Shown: piece after piece, positions 56,301 to 64,000 of the stretch
Layout: each line of letters opens with the position of its first letter
How positions within the stretch are numbered: the stretch's first letter is position 1
Source: Dipylidium caninum
Taxonomy: Eukaryota; Platyhelminthes; Cestoda; Cyclophyllidea; Dipylidiidae
Direction: 5' to 3'
Length of the DNA stretch: 64,000 nt
Assembly (NCBI GenBank): GCA_017562135.1
Contig: QEYB01001217.1
Location: forward strand, 1-64,000
Made by a program: the position numbers and the translations under genes
The notes under the pieces: model-generated
Told to the model about the DNA's origin: nothing
The model's database searches: none
Seen by the model: only the letters and a program-made list of their open reading frames with translations

Positions 56301-58773
56301 ACAAATGTTTCGAAACCACTCTACTTTATTTAGTGGTTACAACATTTAACATGTATCTCAGAAATTGCAGCCTTTGACTATGTAGCACTGCTTCAGGCAT
56401 TTAACTATTACTTCCAATCACTCAGTGGCGTCAACTATTTCCTAAGTGAGTGAAACAGGAAAAAGCCGCCTAAGGAAATATTTTTCAGGAAAATTTACCA
56501 CATCTTCCACAGCAACAGTTAACATAACATCAAGTCTGCGTACGAGGTGACTTTTCAATTTCCCGAATAGTCAGACAAGTTTCTAAATTGCTGGATTAAC
56601 AAGTACTGGGGCAGTACAATGCACGAAGGGAAGAGGCTATGAGGTCGGCGGGACAAAGGGACGGACAGACAGTCGGACACGTGTTAAAACATACAGAATG
56701 GATGAGTCATACATGCGTAAACACACGTACCAGATGAGTGACAAAATTACCAAGACAACTGCGAGCATGACTTGAATGTGAGAGAGCACAACTGAATTAT
56801 TACGATGGACGATCGCGCACCCACATTCATGTCATCTTCCATCTTACGTGTCGTCGAGCGATGAAGCTCGGATTTATGAGTAGTAGATCCTTAAAAGTTC
56901 ACTCTGTTTCGAGCATATTGGCCTAATTGTTCGAAGTAAAGTGACAAATTGCTACTTCTACAAAGGGCCTTTAGAAATCAACGCGCATTTCTTTAAAAAA
57001 GTGGGTCGAGTCCTATCTTACATTCTACATGTGACATCAAACAGCAGTTTCGAAAGCTTCCTATCATAGCCCGAAATGACTACACCGTTCGCTGCATAAA
57101 ATGGCCTAGAGAATATTACAAACACACGTTGGAGGAAATGGTTTCAGAAATAACAGCCATTTCGACGAAATAAAATAACTATCAAGTAAGACCATGCAAT
57201 AATTGAGTAAAAAAAGAAAACTGATCTCAAGTCATTTTCCCACTGACATATACTGAAGTATCAACGCCGAAATAAGCTCCTCTTTTTAAAATCTCTCGAA
57301 TTTAAAGCCAGGATGACATTTTTTGAACAAATGACTAGACAAAAGGCCATTTAACTAACCGATAGTCGTGACAACCGACATGCAAAAGACAAGTGCGCTT
57401 CCAAAGCTCCAATTTTCAGAATTCCTCAGGCGAACATCTGCGAGGCGATGGACAAATTCAGGGGTTATCACATTTTGATCTGATATTCGTTGATTATTTG
57501 TATTCGAGTGATGGTTAAGGCGTTCATCGGAGGAGATACTATATACACCGACCAACTCTGAGTGAGGTCCCTTGACTAAAGGGAGATAAAAGTGCTCTCT
57601 AGTAAAAAACATCTCTAGAAAAAGATAATAATTTGAGGAATATCTTCGAGTTGCACATAAATTAATATGTATAAGACATTACTATAGTGAAAGTATGCTT
57701 ATGAAGGAACCAAAAAGGTTAAGACGAATGTTAAATTAACATTTTAAACCGTAAGGAGAGATCACGAGCAAATTCCCAGACGTGTACAAGGTCCACTTAG
57801 TGCAAATGCACTAAAAACTAATAGGTAATAGGTGCAGAAAGTGGAAATTTTCATTGAGATACTATTGAGTGCCACACTTATGGTGGTATGCAATATCTTA
57901 ATGGTTCTTCTTAAGACGTATCATAACAGCAGAGCATAAAGTAAACTTACGAATTTCAAATAAAATCAACACCATAAGGTGACGAATTACTTAAACAGAT
58001 CCGCCAATGTGAAAAAAATATAACTTTTAATGGCCTGAGAATCTCGTCAAGGGTTCTGAGACCACAACAGATAAAAAATAAATGACTGATGTACAGTTGT
58101 TACCTAAGAGGCATTTGCAGCCCTCCAACAGTTGAGTAATTTTCTTGTCTAGAATTTTGGATTGCTGATCGGTTGGTTTTTCGATTAATTGAAAACAGAC
58201 TGCGCCAAAACATATAAAACATATGTACATAACTAGGGTAAATAGAAAATTCACAGAAGGACTTTTCCAACAAGACTTTGAATTAGCCCACATTTTAGAG
58301 GCCCTGGGACTAGACCATAGATTTAACTTGGGACATGTAACGGAAGGCAATCGCCGTGGTACGTTCATTCCGTCCACCCATGAGTGATTATGTGACAGTT
58401 GATTTATATCCTTTTTGCACCGCTTTTCTGCATTGGCAAAGTTGCAATGATGTGTGGATAAAGCGTGTGATGAAGTACTTCTAATTTCCTGAGCGAGGAA
58501 GCCATGACCACAAGATGCAGGGACATTAGGTTGGTGCGAAGACGAGTGAAGCTGATTGTGGTCATGATTCAAATCTTGTGACAGCTCATTGGGAGACGCT
58601 TGATTGAAGGTGAAATCCGGGTCTGATTCACTGGATGAGATTATAAACTCGACGTTTTCGTGGTCCGAACCGCCGACAGAGGGAAAGTCTTCCGTGGAGA
58701 AGCAATCTTGGTCACCAACATAAGCATCAACCTCGATGTTTTCAGGCGTCTCGCCGCCGATGTTGATAAACAT
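50133..58773 (-). CDS. Two-pore-domain potassium channel (K2P family)
   Basis: Six exons on the minus strand: 58773-58104, 57614-57360, 54483-54261, 53228-52820, 50839-50516 and 50308-50133. They encode about 686 residues. K2P channels dimerise in the plasma membrane and carry background potassium current. The diagnostic plan M1-P1-M2-M3-P2-M4 is complete: M1 at about 174-197, first filter TTIGYG near 306-311, M2 322-347, M3 548-571, second filter TVGFGD near 592-597, M4 622-645. The order of GYG then GFG filters is typical of the family. Four of the five junctions join in phase with good splice signals; the exon 4-5 junction needs a weak donor or an extra small exon. Unusual are the 173-residue N-terminal tail rich in Ser, Asn and His, and the 200-residue loop between M2 and M3, while the C-terminal tail is short. 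The start is the first in-frame ATG; the frame extends only 16 codons further and lacks another ATG. I cannot assign a subfamily. Confidence 0.92.
50516..50839 (-). CDS. K2P exon 5: M3 and second pore
   Basis: Starts after TTAATTTTCAG. It encodes a basic stretch (LREKLRALRKSRSTRARLY), M3, then NWSYIDAVYFCFISLTTVGF and GDFVPG. The donor is G|GTAAGT. Confidence 0.92.
52820..53228 (-). CDS. K2P exon 4: long M2-M3 cytoplasmic loop
   Basis: Follows acceptor CACTCCTAAG in correct phase. All 136 codons are polar and Ser-rich with several basic clusters (SSLRRKSKSLTS), suggesting a disordered, possibly phosphorylated loop. The strong donor CAC|GTGAGT leaves phase 0, but exon 5 needs phase 1; a weaker GT four bases later (GTGA|GTTATG) would restore the frame. 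Confidence 0.75.
54261..54483 (-). CDS. K2P exon 3: first filter and M2
   Basis: Starts in phase after TTTTAG and completes GYG, then HIVPQTSSGK and M2 (VFCIIFGCIGIPFTLYLSS). The in-frame stop after HISQ is avoided with donor CCCA|GTGATA, which leaves two bases that join exon 4 as CAG. Confidence 0.85.
57360..57614 (-). CDS. K2P exon 2: extracellular cap and first pore helix
   Basis: Preceded by TTATCTTTTTCTAG. It encodes the rest of the cap, then NSENWSFGSALVFCMSVVTT and I, ending one base into the first Gly of the filter. The donor is G|GTTAGT. An intron within the GYG codons is a common K2P gene feature. Confidence 0.9.
58104..58773 (-). CDS. K2P exon 1: N-terminal tail and M1
   Basis: Codons 1-223 plus one base. 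The tail is acidic near the start (ENIEVDAYVGDQD), then polar with several His and Cys. M1 reads NFLFTLVMYICFICFGAVCF. The exon ends in the cap region (LLEGCKCLL) at donor G|GTAACA. Confidence 0.9.
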
Positions 58774-61500
58774 GGCGAAGAATAGGACACGATAATTGGA
58801 ATAAGGATAGGCAGCCGTCAAAGATTGCGTATGATATAACCTTTAAGACTAGTTAAACAACTGCAAGTAATAATTGTAACGTATAACTGCATCGTTTTTT
58901 TAAAATTTCCCATGCTAAAATTATTTAAATTTTTGGCATGAGTAGTACAAGCTTTCTTAGATCCGTGGCTTAACAGAATGTCAGTGCCAATCAGGATGAA
59001 TGCACGAAAATAGTTAAAGGCGCTACATTTACCCTCCCCCCACATAATTTTACGATTTAACGAGACATCTATTGATTTTGCTATTACGGCGTAGTGATTT
59101 TATACTCGTTGATATCAAAAACCCAGATTCTGGAATTTTAAGCGCGTTCCTCTGCTTCTTCTCCTTGTTGGTTCTCATACCCTAGAGAGATACCAATAAA
59201 AAACCTTCTTGTGATGTATCGATCTTTTATGCATCTTATGCCCTAACTACGCGCCTGGGATAATAGATACACAATTTTTCTATTGTACCAAACCCATTTA
59301 ATTAATGCCTTTGCCTGTTTGTTTTGATGCTCGCGTGGTGTCTAAACTTATGAATTTGGATGTAGTGGATACTGCCCTTAACCCCACTTTACCAAGTTTT
59401 CACAAATCATATTAAACGTGTGCATAAACATCTTTTTCGACTAAATTTGGCTTGGTCTATGCACTATCAGGGCTCTCACTACTTTAGAGTGCTAAATAAT
59501 AATTTTTTTGTTTTTGAAAATTACTCCCTTTACATATTTGTTTTCGCAGAATATCTCTCTTGCAAAATCACTCAAGCTGCATAGTAAGTGTTGCCATTCA
59601 TCATTTTCATCGAATGATCTAATTGCCAACATGTTCAAGTAGGTGACAAAACTGCCATTGCCTGCACGAAGAGGAGTTGGTAAAATCACGTAATTCAGGA
59701 CGCTAACTGTTCAAAAAAATCATTCCGATTCACAAAAGACGGGTTAGCGTTAAATAAAGCGATGTCTTCATCCTTCGGTGTCTGAAAATCGTCTTGAGAA
59801 AATTAAACAGCTTCTACTGAATGTGCTCCACCAAAATATTGGTGCACCAAAAAAGGTTCTGTGGTATGCAATAATGCGGTAGTTATTCACCCCGACAGAA
59901 TTCAGGGAAAAACGTCTCCAAACCGGAAGCGTATTTATATTCAACACGTAAAGAGTCTGAGCCGCTCGAAAACAAATTCACTGTGAATTAGTCTACACGC
60001 AAGTAAAATTGGAGACCGCTTCTGGCTGCTACGCAGAGGTTGTTCGGACACGTTTTTGCATCATATTGTCATACATATTTGCTCACCGAGACAACATTCC
60101 TAATCCTAGGCCCACTTGTGTTCGGTAAATAAAGTTAACTAGTCACAGATATGAAAGTAGCCAAATGTTGAGTGCATGCCGCAGACTGTTTGAGCCACAA
60201 CATTCTATACAATACCAAAAAATAGCCGCGCACTCACAAAAGCTTATTTATTCAACGACGGTTGATATGTTCTTAAAAACCAATTCGTTAACTAAATTAC
60301 ATTTCTATATCTCACTGGAAAAAAGATTTTAGCGGTTATGCAAACTCGATGGAAACATCGTTAAGGCATGAGTTAACAGGAAGGTTTTTTAATGTGGGTA
60401 CATTGTGGGTAAGTAAGTAAAGAGTTCAAAATTGACGTTAGCAAGGAGGCAACCGATTGGAGGTCAGAGAATTGATGAAAACGAAGTCACCGCCAGCATA
60501 TTCCATTCACCTCCCCTCTTGGTGCAAATATATATTTGAATAGGTAACACATTTAATTAGAAAAACATTTTACAAAGTCCGGCGGACAGTTTATTTTCGA
60601 TTTACTCATGCGTGACTGCATCGGTCATTGAGATATGCCTTGAGTAGCGTGGCAACCAGTGATTAATTCATTGTCTGAAGTGAAAGAGAAAGGATTATTT
60701 CCTGGCGTCATTAATATGGAAATAGAGAAATTTTCAGCAGTCTCTCGCAAATATGCTGATGAAGCAGAATTTTTATGAAAACACCCAGTTCATCGTCGGA
60801 TGAAGGATGATTTCCGTGAGAGAGGATCAGGAATAGGCAAAATGAAAACAAATACTTTCCTTCTGCTCACCAGCTATAATTACCATGAGATAGGTGAGAC
60901 ATTTTTGTGGAAGTGACACAATACGATTAGGAGAAATGATTGATAAAGTCATCTTATAATACAGGGAGAATGTCGAGCATTAGTAGAGATGTTATTTGTG
61001 CTGGAGTATCTGCCGACATTGACAAAATTGAAACTTACGCCTAGTTACAATCTTTGTCTCCATGGTTCCGGTGGACGACCAGGAAATCATACGTGAAACG
61101 CAAGAGGGAGAACAATCACCGCTTAACTGATGAAATAGTAACAACTTGTGGTGATGATTACTTGCTGCGGCTTGGAAGTTTCAATTTTGAAAATAAACCA
61201 TCAGTTGATTGCAAAGTACCAAATAGCTGTTGTGAGCAAAAAGGTGCGAAGTAGTAAATCAGGCTATAAGAAGGTGATTTATATGCCTCGTGATGGCTTA
61301 TGCTTGTAAAAATATAAATAAAACGGTTCTAATTCCGTTTCAAACAAAGGAGAAAAGAATCCCGATGGCCGTCGGGATTAAAAAAGTTCAAGACTAATGT
61401 TAATGTGACATATTAAGACGTCGGAATGTGAAATTGAGGCACTTCGTATCAAGAGTCTGTGAAATATGTATGTCAATGTGAAAAGAGCAGGACTTTGTGT
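58774..61500. other. AT-rich region upstream of the channel gene, no gene recognised
   Basis: Probably holds the K2P promoter and 5' untranslated exons, but nothing identifies them. A minus-strand ORF at 59492-59689 and a plus-strand ORF at 61054-61254 contain short protein-like stretches without a family match or a clear splice context. Confidence 0.4.
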
Positions 61501-61526
61501 TTCCGCCTTCCTCTTAACGAGACGTA

Positions 61527-61720
61527 ATGACAATAACCCCGCTTAACCTGCTAGTCCGATTTGGGCCGAGTACCGTAATTTGTACACAATGTCGAATAAT
61601 CGCCGGCCGTCTGCTACGTCCCATCCGTGGATGGGTTGGTCGAAGCTCAGCGACTTTGACGGAGTGGACGGCATCGGCGAGTTGCCCGTTTGGCGAGTAT
61701 AATTTTCCCGCAACATGATA
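61527..61720. other. GC-rich island in AT-rich sequence
   Basis: Clearly richer in G and C and in CpG than its surroundings, with open frames on both strands (61527-61718 plus, 61514-61741 minus) that match nothing I know. It could be an unmethylated promoter island, a coding exon or an old insertion. Confidence 0.35.
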
Positions 61721-61738
61721 TGCGCTTGTAAGTTGAGT

Positions 61739-61777
61739 CACAGGCGAGACTTTCGAGCCGTCTGCAACTCGCCTGTG
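61739..61777. other. Stem-loop with 10-bp perfect stem
   Basis: CACAGGCGAG at 61739-61748 pairs with CTCGCCTGTG at 61768-61777 around a 19-base loop. It directly follows the GC-rich island. There is no U-run after it and no known RNA family fits. Confidence 0.5.
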
Positions 61778-64000
61778 GGCATGATTTCTTTAATTGGTCT
61801 GTTACTGGCAGTGTACCATGTCAAAAGACTATCTCGTGTTTCTGGCAGGCTTGCTGTTACTCAAAAGTTATACAAAAAATACTGTCCTCCTTCATGTGAA
61901 CATCCTGTTCAAGGTTTAAGTTACTTTAACTCCCGATGTGCCATATTTTCCACTATCAGTAGAGGTTTAAAATTGGCGGGGTTAGAATTAGCGAGCGTCA
62001 AAAGCGCAATTAAATTCAAGGCTTAAGTCAGATTTAGGCTTTTCGAAATGCAGTTATTTTTCTATTTCAGGCCTAGGAAGAGGGCCGGTATAAATACTGC
62101 CGTAATTTTTCATACAATGGCACTTCAATGCTACTGGAGTTGGAAACTATGAAACTGGCGTTTATGCTCAATCTGTGTTTATCTCAACAAGTTTCGAGAA
62201 ACCTAAATGAAGCATTTGGAGACGATTACACTGATGTAAAAGAAATTCTCCCTTCTGGTTACACAAATTTCGTTCCGGCGATTCGAGAGTTGTCACGAAG
62301 TCTGGAGGAAGCCACCGGCCACGGTAATAGTAACTAGTGCGATTAGGTGCGACAACTTTGGACCCGAATCTACACACACACACACACACATACACACATA
62401 CACACACTACACACCACGCACGCACACACAGGGAACTATTCGTAAGCTTGGGTCTCACATAAACAGGAATCAGCCATTCATGCGGCTGTGTTAAAACCCC
62501 TGCTTACAGGGAGTGCTGAAAATTGGGCTCCTGCGTATCGGACTTACAAAGTGAAGTAGTCGTAGATAAGTGAGCTCTAGCGAAACGAGCGTCATGTACT
62601 CTGGCCAAAGGAACTTCTCTGTCATATTAACTTTTATCCCCCATATTCATGCAACATTTCCCCTACCACTTATTACCTTTCTCATAATTTGGACGCATTT
62701 TTAAGGAAAAGAAGCCATAATAACCAAATGATGGAACTGTAATGCGCTTAAAATAGTCTATTAAACTTAAAAATAAGCATTTTCGTTATAAAAACCGTTG
62801 ACAGAGGGCGGAAGATGTCAATGGAAGTTATTTCAACTGAATACAACAAAAAATGCGAAAAATTGAGCATTCGATTACCACTTATGTTCAAATCTTGTTT
62901 CCTAGTATCTAACCTATTATTTTCCCTTTCTAATGACACTAAAACCATATTCTCATCATACTTTGATGCAGCTATGAGCGGAGACCGAGTCGCTTATCTG
63001 CACAATAAGCTGCAATCACACCGCGTGTTGGTAAAGCAGAATTATGGGGCAACATTATGCATTTTCCCGCGAAAAAAGGGAAAGAGTTTCCTTCCCCACA
63101 CTCACAGAAGGCCGAAATAGCGAGCGCGCTACCGGTTTAGTGGGTGTTTTGCATTTGCGTTTGTTAGTCGGCGTAAGGATGAACAAAGACGACTTTTGAT
63201 CCACCACTGCGCCTTTGGAGTTGGGGAATATATTTAAATGGCCTGTTTATTAGGATGGCAGATTTTGGCTCGGTGGAGGCACATGGTAAGTGCGAAGAAG
63301 CAAACACCTCTCCACTGCCTTTTGTCATCCGCGTTGGCGGTTTGCCACCACTCGAGGCAAATGAAGCAAAGAGGGTGACACTGCGGTCATTCCTCTGACA
63401 TGACACGTGCAAGTTTTCTTCTCCCGCTTAATGGGTTGCAATTTCCCACCTCACTCGTTGTCGGCCCCAAATTCACTAGAATTCACCTAACTTTAGTGAA
63501 TATTAGGTTGGAAACTATTACACAAGCTTAGTTACCATTTGGTTTTATACCTTTTTCTCTATAAAATATCTCGTAATTATCGAAAAGGCGGGACTCGGTC
63601 GGAGGAATATTGGCTGAATGTTGACGAATTTCGTGGTGAAGAGAGGTTGTTTAATTTGTTAGCAGTAATTAAAGTTTTAGGTGGCCCTTGTGCCTTATCG
63701 TCATGCACGAACGTTGAGCCGTGCTGCTGCAACAATGCTGCCTTTCTTTCCTGGCAATCACCTCATGCATGGGCTGAGGGCTATGTGCCACGGGTGTGTT
63801 CTTAGCCGCCCCCAATTGCCTGATCCTTTCTGACTATCACACAAAATCCACCTCTCATCACGAGTGATGACTTAGTCTAAAAGCGGCGGCAATCGTGAAT
63901 CGCGAAGAAAGCAACAAAGCTGTGCACTCGCTCTTGTGCTCGACCATCCCCACTCGCTGTTGAGTCTCTTATGCGGTCGGCACATGAGTCCGTGCCGATG
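61778..64000. other. Right edge, no gene recognised
   Basis: Several plus-strand ORFs of 69-101 codons (62128-62337, 62815-63120, 63539-63805) have no recognised domain. The first ends near a possible donor (CCACG|GTAATA) and reads smoothly (NLNEAFGDDYTDVKEILPSG), so it might be an exon of an unseen gene. Composition becomes GC-richer again after about 63100. Confidence 0.35.
62371..62430. repeat. (CA)n microsatellite, interrupted
   Basis: CA dinucleotides with TACACA and CGCACG interruptions. Confidence 0.9.

Overview
The window looks like invertebrate nuclear DNA. The one gene that can be recognised with confidence is split by GT-AG introns and encodes an animal two-pore-domain potassium channel. 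A short mobile element carries 28S rDNA target sequence and an HDV-type ribozyme fold, as R2-class animal retroelements do. A flatworm or other lophotrochozoan is plausible, but I cannot fix the lineage from sequence alone.

There are two very different halves. Positions 1-46556 are GC-richer, full of microsatellites and made of large repeats. A 10.9-kb unit X occurs twice in direct orientation (5411-16398 and 27640-38579). Each copy is followed by a 7-kb segment Y, which is forward at 16399-23428 and reverse-complemented at 38580-45665. Each Y is closed by an inverted copy of the end of X (23429-27642, and a shorter one at 45666-46556). The layout is X-Y-b' then X-Y'-b'', so the spacer of a palindrome appears in both orientations. 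A much older copy of the middle of Y' lies at 475-3560. Differences among the recent copies are mostly one- or two-base indels, so reading frames differ between copies. No known protein was recognised here, although a few exon-like stretches exist.

From 46557 the sequence becomes AT-rich and single-copy. A weakly supported minus-strand gene with hydrophobic segments lies at 47002-48146. A 379-bp element at 48802-49180 is flanked by two identical 33-nt pieces of the 28S R2 target region and begins with what folds as an HDV-type self-cleaving ribozyme; it has no reverse transcriptase. A six-exon minus-strand K2P channel gene runs from 58773 to 50133, with both selectivity filters intact, a poly(A) signal at 50002-50007 and an unusually long M2-M3 loop. 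From 58774 to 64000 I find no gene I can name; it holds a GC-rich patch with a stem-loop, a CA microsatellite and unassigned short ORFs.

The genes do not form an operon or pathway. The interest lies in the ribozyme-bearing 28S-type element and in the invertible palindromic amplicon.
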